Source: Magnetococcales bacterium
GTDB taxonomy: Bacteria; Pseudomonadota; Magnetococcia; Magnetococcales; DC0425bin3
Assembly: GCA_015229045.1 (NCBI GenBank)
Contig: JADGCJ010000082.1
Location: forward strand, 1 to 14,175
Direction: 5' to 3'
Length of the DNA stretch: 14,175 nt
Numbering within the stretch: the stretch's first letter is position 1; every line of letters begins with the position of its first letter. The translations under genes were made by a program, and so were the position numbers. The notes under the pieces are model-generated. The model saw nothing but the letters and a program-made list of their open reading frames with translations. It was not told the origin of the DNA and searched no databases. Shown here in pieces: positions 7,131-14,175 of the stretch.

Positions 7131-7504
7131 CTTCCCATTTTCCCCGAACCGGAAACAGGGGAAAAAAATTCAGCTTCCCTGTCGTCCGGTACCAGACACA
7201 CCTCCCAAGGCATGAACAAACCGGAATCGTTCTCAACATATTAATTGCAAGTGACATGAAAAATTGGCTACAATGGCAAAGTTGCCCGCAACAAATGGGG
7301 TGATACATCCAAGCCAATCTCCCGCGACAGAACGATTCTGCCCGGGGAATCTATGGATTGACGCAACGGGACGCATTCAGCTTTTGCCAAAGGATTTCCA
7401 GGAAAAAATTTGATTCCCTACTCTATCGTGGGGGCGAACAGGTGGGGTTGTCCTACAGTTCAATTTTTCCAGGAATACGGGGATAACAGGGAGATAATAC
7501 AAAG
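7131..7504. other. Divergent spacer between epimerase gene and glgB
   Basis: These 374 bp separate two genes transcribed away from each other, so both promoters should be here. The only distinct element I see is copy B of the 24-bp repeat (7256-7279). The glgB ribosome site (GGGAG) is about ten bases before the start. No convincing -35/-10 pair, hairpin or small gene stands out; the repeat could open a 15-residue frame (7256-7303) beginning MKNWLQWQ. Confidence 0.5.
7256..7279 (+). repeat. 24-bp intergenic repeat, copy B (partner at 1569-1592)
   Basis: It is identical to copy A except for one base (A instead of C at the 18th position). It lies 126 bases upstream of the epimerase start on the opposite strand and 226 bases before glgB. 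Similarity continues weakly on the upstream side and stops soon after the downstream end, so the conserved block is sharply limited. Confidence 0.75.
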
Positions 7505-9736
7505 ATGACGACACGCAATGAAGAAACCAACGCCAACCTTCACCCCTCCCATCTGATCGACCAGGTGGTCTTTGGCGACTGTCGGGATCCATTCGCCTTT
7601 CTGGGCATGCATTCAGCAGGAGAAGGCACCCTGACCGTGCGCTCCTTTCTGCCCGGCGCACACCACGTCTTCCTGGTCAACCAGGAAACCAACGCCGTCG
7701 TCGGCGAGATGAAACGCATCCATGACTGGGGCTTCTTTGCACTGGAAATCAAAAACCAGAAAAAACGTTTCCCCTATATTTTGCGCGCCGAGTTCGGCCA
7801 TGGACCCGTTGACCTGCATGATCCATACCGGTTGTGGCCCGTCCTGGGCGACATGGACAACTATCTTTTCGGAGAGGGAAACCATTGGCGCATCTATGAT
7901 CGCCTGGGTGCCCATCCACAAATCATCGATGGCGTCGAAGGGGTTCTCTTCGCGGTCTGGGCACCCAATGCCCTGCGTGTCAGCGTGGTCGGTCCCTTCA
8001 ATAGTTGGGATGGACGTCGGCACCCCATGCGGTTGCGGGTCGAAAGTGGCATCTGGGAGTTGTTCCTCCCCATGGTGCGCCCCGGCGACCTCTACAAATA
8101 TGAAGTCAAAGGCTCCAACGGCGGTCTGGTCCCCCTCAAAGCGGATCCCTACGGACGGGCCTGCGAACCCTCCCCGGGCAATGCCTCCATCGTCATTGCC
8201 AACAGCGACTACAAGTGGAATGACAGTCAATGGTTGGAACATCGTGCCAAACATGACTTCTATCACACCCCCATGTCCATCTATGAAGTCCACATCGGCT
8301 CGTGGAAACGCAAACCCGAAGAGGGACATCGCTGGTTGAACTATCGGGAACTGGCTGAAGAGCTGGTCCCCTACGTCAAGGAAATGGGCTTCACCCACAT
8401 CGAAATGATGCCCATCTCCGAATTTCCCTACGACCCTTCCTGGGGCTATCAACCGGTCGGCCTGTTTGCCCCGACCAACCGCTTCGGCTCCCCGGATGAC
8501 CTGCGCCACTTCGTGGATCGGTTTCATCAGGCCGGGATCGGTGTCCTGATGGACTGGGTCCCTGGCCACTTCCCGACCGACGCCTTTGGTCTGGGCCGCT
8601 TCGATGGCACCTGCCTCTACGAACACGATGATCCCCGCCTCGGCTATCATCCCGACTGGAATACCCTGATCTACAACTATGGCCGCAATGAGGTCTCCAA
8701 TTATCTCATCGCCAATGCCCTGTACTGGATCGAACAGTTCCATATCGACGGCCTGCGGGTGGATGCCGTGGCCTCCATGCTCTACCAGGATTACAGCCGT
8801 CAGGCCGGACAATGGCTCGCCAACCGCTACGGCGGCAACGAAAATCTGGAAGCCGTCGAATTCCTCAAACGACTCAATCGCCTCGTCTATCAGCAAGGGG
8901 CGGGTGCCATCACCATCGCCGAGGAGTCCACATCCTGGCCCATGGTCTCCAGACCGGTCGATTCCGGCGGCCTCGGTTTCGGCTTCAAGTGGAACATGGG
9001 ATGGATGAACGATACCCTCTCCTACATGCACAAAGATGCCATCTACCGCCGCTACCACCACAACAAACTCACCTTCGGCATGCTGTACAATTACCACGAA
9101 AACTTCATCCTGCCGCTCTCCCATGATGAGGTTGTCCACGGCAAATGTTCCCTCCTGGACCAGATGCCCGGCGATGCCTGGCAAAAATTTGCCAACCTGC
9201 GGGTCTATTACACCTTCATGTATTGCTACCCCGGGAAAAAACTCCTGTTCATGGGCGGCGAATTTGCCCAGGGCAGAGAGTGGACACATGAATACAGCCT
9301 CGATTGGCATCTGCTCGAACATGTCCCCTATCACCAGGGTGTCTGGCGTCTGGTGCGGGATTTGAATCGCCTCTACACCTCGTTGCCGGCCCTGCACCAT
9401 ATGGATCATGAACCGGGTGGCTTCGAGTGGATTGATTGTCACGATCACGACCAGAGCGTCATCTCCTGGCTGCGTCGCGGCATGAACGGTGAGGAAGCCG
9501 TCATCATCTGCAACTTCACCCCGGTTCCCCGACATAACTATCGCATCGGGGTCCCCAGAATGGGTACCTACTGCGAACGTCTCAACAGCGATGCCGCCGA
9601 GTATTGTGGTGGCAGCATCGGCAATATGGGCAGTGCCGTGGCCGAAGAAGTCCCTTTCCATGGCAAACCCTGCTCGCTCTCCATTACCATTCCCCCCCTG
9701 GGAGGTCTGGTCCTGATTCGGGATGAAGGTCCCTGA
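7505..9736 (+). CDS. glgB: 1,4-alpha-glucan branching enzyme
   Basis: This enzyme introduces alpha-1,6 branches into glycogen by cutting and re-attaching alpha-1,4 chains in the cytosol (GH13). The 743-residue length suits the bacterial long form: N-terminal CBM48-like N1 domain (DPFAFLGMHS), a second CBM48 (FAVWAPNALRVSVVGPFNSW), then the TIM barrel. Catalytic motifs are intact: DGLRVDAV with nucleophile D420, AEEST with acid/base E473, and SHDEVVHGK with D541. MSIYEVHIGSWKR and LFMGGEFAQGREW are further branching-enzyme signatures. The C-terminal all-beta domain ends GGLVLIRDEGP. The start is ATG 7505. No other glg gene is beside it, so it stands as a single-gene unit closed by a hairpin at 9768-9814. 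Confidence 0.97.
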   Translation: MTTRNEETNANLHPSHLIDQVVFGDCRDPFAFLGMHSAGEGTLTVRSFLPGAHHVFLVNQETNAVVGEMKRIHDWGFFALEIKNQKKRFPYILRAEFGHGPVDLHDPYRLWPVLGDMDNYLFGEGNHWRIYDRLGAHPQIIDGVEGVLFAVWAPNALRVSVVGPFNSWDGRRHPMRLRVESGIWELFLPMVRPGDLYKYEVKGSNGGLVPLKADPYGRACEPSPGNASIVIANSDYKWNDSQWLEHRAKHDFYHTPMSIYEVHIGSWKRKPEEGHRWLNYRELAEELVPYVKEMGFTHIEMMPISEFPYDPSWGYQPVGLFAPTNRFGSPDDLRHFVDRFHQAGIGVLMDWVPGHFPTDAFGLGRFDGTCLYEHDDPRLGYHPDWNTLIYNYGRNEVSNYLIANALYWIEQFHIDGLRVDAVASMLYQDYSRQAGQWLANRYGGNENLEAVEFLKRLNRLVYQQGAGAITIAEESTSWPMVSRPVDSGGLGFGFKWNMGWMNDTLSYMHKDAIYRRYHHNKLTFGMLYNYHENFILPLSHDEVVHGKCSLLDQMPGDAWQKFANLRVYYTFMYCYPGKKLLFMGGEFAQGREWTHEYSLDWHLLEHVPYHQGVWRLVRDLNRLYTSLPALHHMDHEPGGFEWIDCHDHDQSVISWLRRGMNGEEAVIICNFTPVPRHNYRIGVPRMGTYCERLNSDAAEYCGGSIGNMGSAVAEEVPFHGKPCSLSITIPPLGGLVLIRDEGP

Positions 9737-9767
9737 AGACGTAGCCGTTCTGAAAAAACCCACCTGG

Positions 9768-9814
9768 CCCGAGGCCGGTCCCGATTCCCGATCAGGAATC
9801 GGACCGGCTTCGGG
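9768..9814 (+). terminator. Long hairpin after glgB, probable terminator
   Basis: The arms 9768-9788 and 9795-9814 pair over about 20 bases with one mismatch and one bulge around a six-base loop (CGATCA). It begins 31 bases after the glgB stop. The T-rich stretch (AATTTGTTTTT, 9831-9841) lies some 16 bases after the stem, so this is not a textbook intrinsic terminator. It could equally stabilise the mRNA 3' end. Confidence 0.55.
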
Positions 9815-9858
9815 TCGGTGAGTGTGGCTCAATTTGTTTTTGATCCGTAGGTGTTCTG

Positions 9859-10329
9859 GTGCATGACCAACTGGCCCAGGCCATCCGGGAGGCCGTCCAT
9901 GAGTTTTTCCTGGCCTTCCTCTCCCTGGAAGTCCAACCGGGACCGACATTTCGCAAACCGGCTTTTGAGTTTTATACGCCACCGCAGGCCGATGTCACCG
10001 GTGTTGTGCGTCTCAGTGGTGCCTTGAACGGGGGAGTTCATCTCTCCGCCCCCATGCATGTGGCCCTGGCCATGAGCAGCTCTTTTGCCGGCGAACCCAT
10101 CGAAAACATGACCGACGAGGCCAAGGATGCCTTCGGCGAATTGACCAATCTGGTGGCCGGAGGTCTCCAATCCCGCCTCGCCGATACCCTGGGAGAAATC
10201 ACCCTGACACCACCCCTGGTGGTCTTCGGTGATCAATATATCATGCCCGTCAAGGTCAATTTTTCCTCCGTAAAAACCTATTTTCGCATCGATGACGGAC
10301 CCTTTTTTGTCGAGTGTTTTTTCATTTGA
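9859..10329 (+). CDS. CheX-like (CheC/CheX/FliY family) domain protein
   Basis: This is a 156-residue single-domain cytosolic protein. The stretch EAKDAFGELTNLVAGGLQSRLA carries the CheC/CheX active-site pattern E-x2-N (E94, N97), which in the family dephosphorylates CheY-type response regulators in chemotaxis. The length is that of stand-alone CheX proteins. The start is GTG 9859; a TGA at 9841-9843 in the same frame rules out much extension, and AGGTG at 9849-9853 can act as ribosome site. Only one E-x2-N motif is visible, as in CheX rather than CheC. No chemotaxis kinase or CheY is in the window, so its partner is unknown; the neighbouring FlhB-like gene supports a link to motility. Confidence 0.8.
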   Translation: MHDQLAQAIREAVHEFFLAFLSLEVQPGPTFRKPAFEFYTPPQADVTGVVRLSGALNGGVHLSAPMHVALAMSSSFAGEPIENMTDEAKDAFGELTNLVAGGLQSRLADTLGEITLTPPLVVFGDQYIMPVKVNFSSVKTYFRIDDGPFFVECFFI

Positions 10330-10421
10330 ATCAATAAAATTTAAAGGAGCCAGCCCCTGGACCCCATTTTCAAAAATCCCCTGCCCATGGTCGAAAGGAT
10401 GATCATGGCCGCATTTTCAGA

Positions 10422-10715
10422 CTATTTGGCATGCAGGCTTTTATTGATCCGATAAACATAGGCCAGAACTTCGGCAACGGCCTTGTACAGCTCTCTGGGC
10501 ACGGCCTCGCCCAGATTGACCTTGCCCAACAATCCAACCAGATCAGGATCTTCCATGAGGGGAACCCCGGCCTCCCTGGCCCGTTCCATGATCACTTCAG
10601 CGATGCGTCCCTTGCCGGAAGCCGTGACACGCGGTGCCGGATCCTGACTCTTCTGATAACGCAGAGCCACGGCCTGTTTCATGGTGTACCGGGTGTTGGA
10701 GTCGCCGTCAGTCAC
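10422..10715 (-). CDS. FlhB C-terminal domain paralog (EscU/YscU/FlhB switch family)
   Basis: This 97-residue soluble protein matches only the cytoplasmic switch domain of FlhB: AVALRYQ at the start, then RVTASGKGRIAEVIMERA, GVPLMEDPDLV and AVPRELYKAVAEVLAYVYRI. It has no membrane domain and no NPTH autocleavage site; in full FlhB that site lies just before the AVAL-Y motif. Free-standing copies like this (FlhX, YlqH) occur in many flagellated bacteria and can partly substitute for the cleaved FlhB C-terminus in export switching. The start is GTG 10715, with AGG four bases upstream and GGGAG further off; ATG at codon 12 is a weaker alternative. It converges with the CheX-like gene and diverges from the kinase gene, with 56 bases to the latter. 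Confidence 0.88.
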   Translation of the reverse strand: MTDGDSNTRYTMKQAVALRYQKSQDPAPRVTASGKGRIAEVIMERAREAGVPLMEDPDLVGLLGKVNLGEAVPRELYKAVAEVLAYVYRINKSLHAK

Positions 10716-10771
10716 AATGCCTGATCTCCCGCATGAAATAATCTTGCTTCGAGCCGTGCCGCAATTTATAC

Positions 10772-12436
10772 ATGAACGCCATGCACCTGCCCATCAAATA
10801 CCAACTGCTTGAGTATCAAATTGAGCGTGTCCTTGGTCAAGGCGGATTCGGTATCACCTACCTTGCCCACGATACCAATCTTGATCAAAAGTCGGCCATC
10901 AAGGAATTTTTTCCAAGATTCATTGTCACCCGCCAGGATCATGCTCGCGTGGTCGTGAATTCGATTCATCCCCCGCAAAAAAATTCCAAACGGGGCCTGG
11001 AACATTTCATGGATGTGCTGTTTCCCGGATCCCCCCATGGAGACCATCCCAATCAGCCCCAAACAGATATCAACAAGGATTCCTCCGACATTAAAATGTT
11101 CAAAACAGGCATGAACCGTTTTTTGCAGGAGGCAAAAACTCTTGGAAAATTTAATAATTTGAATATTGTGAGAGTCAAAAGATTTTTCAAGGCAAACGGC
11201 ACGGCCTACATGGTCATGGATTATGAAGAGGGCGAAACACTGGATATTTTTCTGAAAAAACAGACCAAAAATATTTTAAAGAAAGGATTGATGAACGAGG
11301 AAAACCTGTTCATTTTTCTGCGTCACGTTTGTGATGGTCTGGCTCATGTTCACAAGGCAGGGGTGATTCATCGTGATATCAAGCCAGGTAACATATTAAT
11401 ACGTCCCAATGGCGTTCCTGTATTGATTGATTTTGGCGCAGCCCGACAAACCATGATGGCTCACGGCCAAAAATTGACGACCATGGGAACACCGGCTTAT
11501 TCCCCACCCGAACAGTTTGCAGCCGATGGCGAGCAGGGTCCATGGTCCGATATTTTTTCGCTGGCTTCCGTCCTGTATTTGATTGTCACCGGTCAACGTC
11601 CCATCAACGCCCAACAAAGAAATTGTGCCATCATCGAAAATCGACCGGACCCTTTACTGTCCGCCTCATCCCTGGCCAGGGGGAGTTATCCTGCACGACT
11701 TTTGGAAGCCATTGACTGGGGATTGAAACTGGACAAAACACAACGTCCGCAAAATCTCGAACAATGGCTGACAAAAATGCGCATGGTGTCCAATACCCCC
11801 ACCGTGCAACATCATGAAGCTCAACCTGAAAGCAAATCGTTCCCAGACAAGGTTCGCGATGAACTGTCCAAAATACGGACCTGCCTGCTCCCCTCCCTGC
11901 TTGCCATGACCTTTGGTGTCACTTTGTTTGCATCGGGGGAACGTTTACTGCTCCATCGACCCGTGAACAAAACCGGTACAATTTCACCGGCTCCCATGTC
12001 TGTTCCAGAAGAAAAATCATTTATTCCAGACAGTTCTGTCACAACCCAGGCATCAAACAAACCGCCGATCCCGAACAAATCCAGGGAGCAATTGCCCCCA
12101 ACAAGACAAATTTCCACAAAAGATGATGATAAAATACCCACAATTCAGGACAATAAAAACAACCCCGACACGGTACCTGCAACCCCACCTCAGACAGCAA
12201 CCTCACCAACAATCCAATCAGAAGACCAATATCGTCTTACGATCAAAACGACCCCACCCAAAGCCACCATCCGTATTTTAAACATCAAACCAAAATATGA
12301 ACCGGGAATGCTTCTGCCATCTGATTCTTATCATATATCGGTTGCGAAAGAAGGATACCAGACTCGGACAGAATGGATTAAAATCGAAAACTCCGATCTG
12401 GAAATAACGATCAATCTTGAGCAGATCGTCAAATAA
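10772..12436 (+). CDS. Membrane Ser/Thr protein kinase with C-terminal PEGA domain
   Basis: This 554-residue Hanks-type kinase is complete: glycine loop GQGGFGITY (22-30), ATP lysine K44 in AIKEFFP, catalytic loop HRDIKPGN (D202), metal-binding DFG (D220), and activation segment GTPAYSPPEQ. A hydrophilic insertion of about 50 residues lies between K44 and the helix-C region (QEAKTLGKF). A single membrane span follows at about 371-393 (LLPSLLAMTFGVTLFA), then a Pro/Ser/Thr-rich linker and a PEGA domain (about 487-554; TTPPKATIRILN, KEGYQT), which should be periplasmic and may bind an envelope ligand. The start is ATG 10772 or 10781; neither has a clear Shine-Dalgarno. It converges with the FHA gene, 36 bases between stops. 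Confidence 0.93.
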   Translation: MNAMHLPIKYQLLEYQIERVLGQGGFGITYLAHDTNLDQKSAIKEFFPRFIVTRQDHARVVVNSIHPPQKNSKRGLEHFMDVLFPGSPHGDHPNQPQTDINKDSSDIKMFKTGMNRFLQEAKTLGKFNNLNIVRVKRFFKANGTAYMVMDYEEGETLDIFLKKQTKNILKKGLMNEENLFIFLRHVCDGLAHVHKAGVIHRDIKPGNILIRPNGVPVLIDFGAARQTMMAHGQKLTTMGTPAYSPPEQFAADGEQGPWSDIFSLASVLYLIVTGQRPINAQQRNCAIIENRPDPLLSASSLARGSYPARLLEAIDWGLKLDKTQRPQNLEQWLTKMRMVSNTPTVQHHEAQPESKSFPDKVRDELSKIRTCLLPSLLAMTFGVTLFASGERLLLHRPVNKTGTISPAPMSVPEEKSFIPDSSVTTQASNKPPIPNKSREQLPPTRQISTKDDDKIPTIQDNKNNPDTVPATPPQTATSPTIQSEDQYRLTIKTTPPKATIRILNIKPKYEPGMLLPSDSYHISVAKEGYQTRTEWIKIENSDLEITINLEQIVK

Positions 12437-12472
12437 AATGACGGACATGCATGTCGTAGACCCGTTTTCAGA

Positions 12473-13111
12473 CTAGATTTCAGCATTGAAAATATCGTAA
12501 AGGGCTTGTGAACTCATCAAATAAAATTTGTAGCGGCCAAGCTTTAACAAATCCCCGTTTTTAAGCACACTTTCACTGTTGCTACTCAACAAAACACCAT
12601 TTATATATATTTTATTTTTGGCACCACGATCCTTGATAAAACAATCTTTATGAACGACACGTATCTCTGCGTGTTTCTTGGAAATAGCGTAATCCGGAAT
12701 GACGATATCACTATCAGAATCGCGACCGATTGTTAATTTTTCTATACCGGTTCCGAAAGTATCCTGTTTTTTGATCAGGGGATAGAGTGCCCATTCAAGC
12801 ATGACTTGTTCTTCCTGGTCGGATCGGGCAGCAATTTTTTCTTCTTCGAAAAATTTCGTCATTTCCTGGTGGGTCAAGGTGAACAAATTGCCTTTGACCA
12901 CGGAAGATCCGACCAGGAATGGCATGGGAATCATGCGGATAAACGCATCTTTTTCATGTTTGTTGGCCCAGGAAGCCAACAGCGAAAACTCGACCCGCCC
13001 CGAACCCAACATGGCCTTCCGAATATCCAGGGCCACAGGTTCATGGACATTCTTTTCTTTGCCCTGGGATTGAACGTGTTGAAAATATTTTGCAAAAAAA
13101 CCACCAGCCAT
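12473..13111 (-). CDS. FHA domain protein
   Basis: This 212-residue cytosolic protein has a forkhead-associated domain in its C-terminal half: LTIGRDSDSDIVI (G129, R130), ISKKHAEI (S144, H147), YING (N171) and VLKNGDLLKLG. These residues form the phosphothreonine pocket, so binding is probably intact. The N-terminal 120 residues match no domain I recognise; they contain a Glu-rich stretch (KFFEEEKIAARSDQEEQ). The start is ATG 13111, with a strong GGAGGAG six bases upstream. The Ser/Thr kinase gene ends 36 bases away in opposite direction, which suggests the kinase writes and this protein reads the phosphothreonine mark; the pairing is inference from position. Confidence 0.88.
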   Translation of the reverse strand: MAGGFFAKYFQHVQSQGKEKNVHEPVALDIRKAMLGSGRVEFSLLASWANKHEKDAFIRMIPMPFLVGSSVVKGNLFTLTHQEMTKFFEEEKIAARSDQEEQVMLEWALYPLIKKQDTFGTGIEKLTIGRDSDSDIVIPDYAISKKHAEIRVVHKDCFIKDRGAKNKIYINGVLLSSNSESVLKNGDLLKLGRYKFYLMSSQALYDIFNAEI

Positions 13112-13435
13112 CGGGTCTCCTCCGGGCGTGCCTGCTGATCGAAGCCTGTTTCAAAATCCCGGCACGGAAAAATCTGGAACCATTGCTCCCTGCCTTGATT
13201 CTACCTGGTGGACCGACGACCATCCAGACCTGAATAAGAAACTGTCCAAAAACAAGTTGAACATTTCAACCGCTCGGACAATTCGAGTTATTCATGGACA
13301 CATCCTGCACAGGGAAGCAACCCATCCATTACAGACCAGGAGTGGTCCACCAAACCGGCATCCAACGAATCTCTTTTCCCCTGTATCCTGGCGATGAGAT
13401 GGCGGACAGATGATCGAATCCTTCGATACCATTCG
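13112..13435. other. Spacer between FHA gene and nuclease gene
   Basis: These 324 bp lie downstream of the nuclease stop and upstream of the FHA start, both on the minus strand. The FHA gene's promoter may be here. Short frames crossing it have no recognisable domain. A nine-base inverted repeat (13206-13214 and 13344-13352) is within what chance would give. I see no hairpin, tRNA or other element. Confidence 0.5.
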
Positions 13436-14175
13436 TCAAGAAACATGCGTTCCGTCACCTGTCTCGTCAGCGAAAACATCCTGCAACGAATTGGAGTTCA
13501 ATGCACGATCCGTCCACATTTCAAGGGTCTCCAGATTGGCGGCACGAACCTTCGGCTCAACCCAAACGGGCAGGTTGGAAAAATGATGGCGCAGAATTCG
13601 GAGCAAAATGGCAGCCCCACCTTCCTTGATTCCTTCCTTGATTCCTTCCTCGATTCCTTCCTTGATTCCTTTCTCGCGCCCTCCCTGCTCCCACTCTTTG
13701 ACCCAACCTTCAACGGTTTCTGCCAACATGAGACGAACCTCCTTCAGATCATTCATTTCCGGAATGGATTCCGGAATACCGGGATTTTTTTTCGCCAGTC
13801 TCGGCAAAAGGATTTGACCCAACCAACTGGCAATTGTCCGACGTAATTCTCTTTGTTCCGAACCCCTCAGCCACAGGTCCAACTCCTGGACCACTTGTCG
13901 AACGTCGGCAAGAGTGCGGCTTTTTTCCAACCTGAACAGTGCTGCAACCACATTGTGCATTGAACTCAATACATCATTTTGGTAGTGATGCGCATCGACC
14001 AGCAGGTAACGCATATGCGGGCGACAAGCCTCCAGACCAGGGGGATAATCATCGATCAGGTCAGCCACATCCATGGATGCCGTCCACCGCCGCCGCCCAT
14101 TATACAACACAATAGGAACAACAGGTGGAAATTTTTGGCCTGCCGGAATTTTTCCGGACTGGCGCAGATCCTGGT
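13436..14175 (-). CDS. Rpn/YhgA-type PD-(D/E)XK nuclease (transposase-like), 5' end cut off
   Basis: The visible 246 codons are the middle and C-terminal part; the frame is open to the window edge, so the start lies outside. Reading from the edge, QDLRQSGKIPAG then FPPVVPIVLYNGRRRWTA is the signature of the Rpn (recombination-promoting nuclease, putative transposase_31/YhgA) family, in which the PVVPIVLYNG segment follows the nuclease core. The catalytic residues would lie mostly beyond the edge. Near the C-terminus a Glu/Gly-rich repeat (units of EGIK type) is typical of these proteins and is encoded by a 12-bp tandem repeat. Members act in RecA-independent recombination or in anti-phage defence; they are often found in many genomic copies. 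The stop is TGA at 13436-13438. Confidence 0.85.
   Translation of the reverse strand, partial: QDLRQSGKIPAGQKFPPVVPIVLYNGRRRWTASMDVADLIDDYPPGLEACRPHMRYLLVDAHHYQNDVLSSMHNVVAALFRLEKSRTLADVRQVVQELDLWLRGSEQRELRRTIASWLGQILLPRLAKKNPGIPESIPEMNDLKEVRLMLAETVEGWVKEWEQGGREKGIKEGIEEGIKEGIKEGGAAILLRILRHHFSNLPVWVEPKVRAANLETLEMWTDRALNSNSLQDVFADETGDGTHVS
13625..13672. repeat. 12-bp tandem repeat (four units) in the nuclease gene
   Basis: The unit CTTGATTCCTTC is repeated four times with only single-base changes (one CTCGAT, one terminal T). On the coding strand each unit gives four residues (E-G-I-K or E-G-I-E). The repeat preserves the frame, so slippage would change protein length by four residues without breaking the gene. 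Confidence 0.85.

Noticed and set aside
7613..9982. Open frame of 789 codons on the minus strand opposite glgB
   Set aside because: It is the antisense shadow of the highly conserved branching enzyme gene; its translation is rich in G, V, H and D without any domain, and it runs through the hairpin and the CheX-like start.
12444..12455. 12-bp perfect palindrome GACATGCATGTC between kinase and FHA genes
   Set aside because: A few palindromes this short are expected by chance in 14 kb, and there is no T-run to make it a terminator.
13206..13352. Nine-base inverted repeat TGGTGGACC / GGTCCACCA flanking 129 bp, considered as ends of a small mobile element
   Set aside because: Arms are short, no target-site duplication is visible, and such a pair is not improbable in a 320-bp spacer.
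13288..13479. 63-codon minus-strand frame at the nuclease gene 3' end, considered as a separate gene or frameshifted tail
   Set aside because: No recognisable domain, no ribosome site, and it overlaps the real 3' end of the nuclease gene, which already terminates normally.

Overview
The window looks like chromosomal DNA from a flagellated Gram-negative bacterium, most likely a proteobacterium. Evidence: an ABC-2 O-antigen-type exporter, a stand-alone FlhB C-terminal paralog, a CheX-like phosphatase domain, and a one-component Ser/Thr kinase with a PEGA tail. This combination is frequent in Magnetococcia and related deep-branching proteobacteria, but nothing visible fixes the taxon. There are no rRNA or tRNA genes, CRISPR arrays or intact insertion sequences.

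Left part (about 1-7130): a cell-surface polysaccharide locus. A cut-off gene and an FkbM-type methyltransferase read leftwards. After a roughly 520-bp non-coding stretch, the exporter pair wzm/wzt-like reads rightwards. A family 2 glycosyltransferase, a radical SAM/SPASM protein and an NAD-dependent epimerase/dehydratase read leftwards towards it. Together they suggest sugar-nucleotide remodelling (epimerase), chain building (glycosyltransferase), methylation (FkbM) and export (ABC pair) of a glycan; the radical SAM step is unassigned. A short reading frame not previously obvious (5736-5897) sits between epimerase and radical SAM gene and overlaps the latter.

Middle (7131-9820): a 374-bp divergent spacer, then a complete glgB (glycogen branching enzyme) closed by a strong hairpin.

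Right part (9821-14175): signalling and motility-related genes. These are a CheX-like gene, a FlhB C-domain paralog, and a divergent membrane Ser/Thr kinase that converges with an FHA-domain gene, forming a plausible phospho-threonine writer/reader pair. Last comes the 3' part of an Rpn/YhgA-type (PD-(D/E)XK) nuclease gene carrying a 12-bp tandem repeat.

The most unexpected structure is a pair of colinear repeats. A 24-bp element upstream of wzm (1569-1592) recurs upstream of the epimerase (7256-7279), and the 3' end of the epimerase gene (5943-5986) has a diverged copy at 1170-1214. The spacing suggests that an epimerase-like gene with its leader once stood left of wzm and lost most of its body. 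A perfect 17-bp palindrome upstream of the glycosyltransferase and an 8-residue repeat in the epimerase N-terminus are further points to check.
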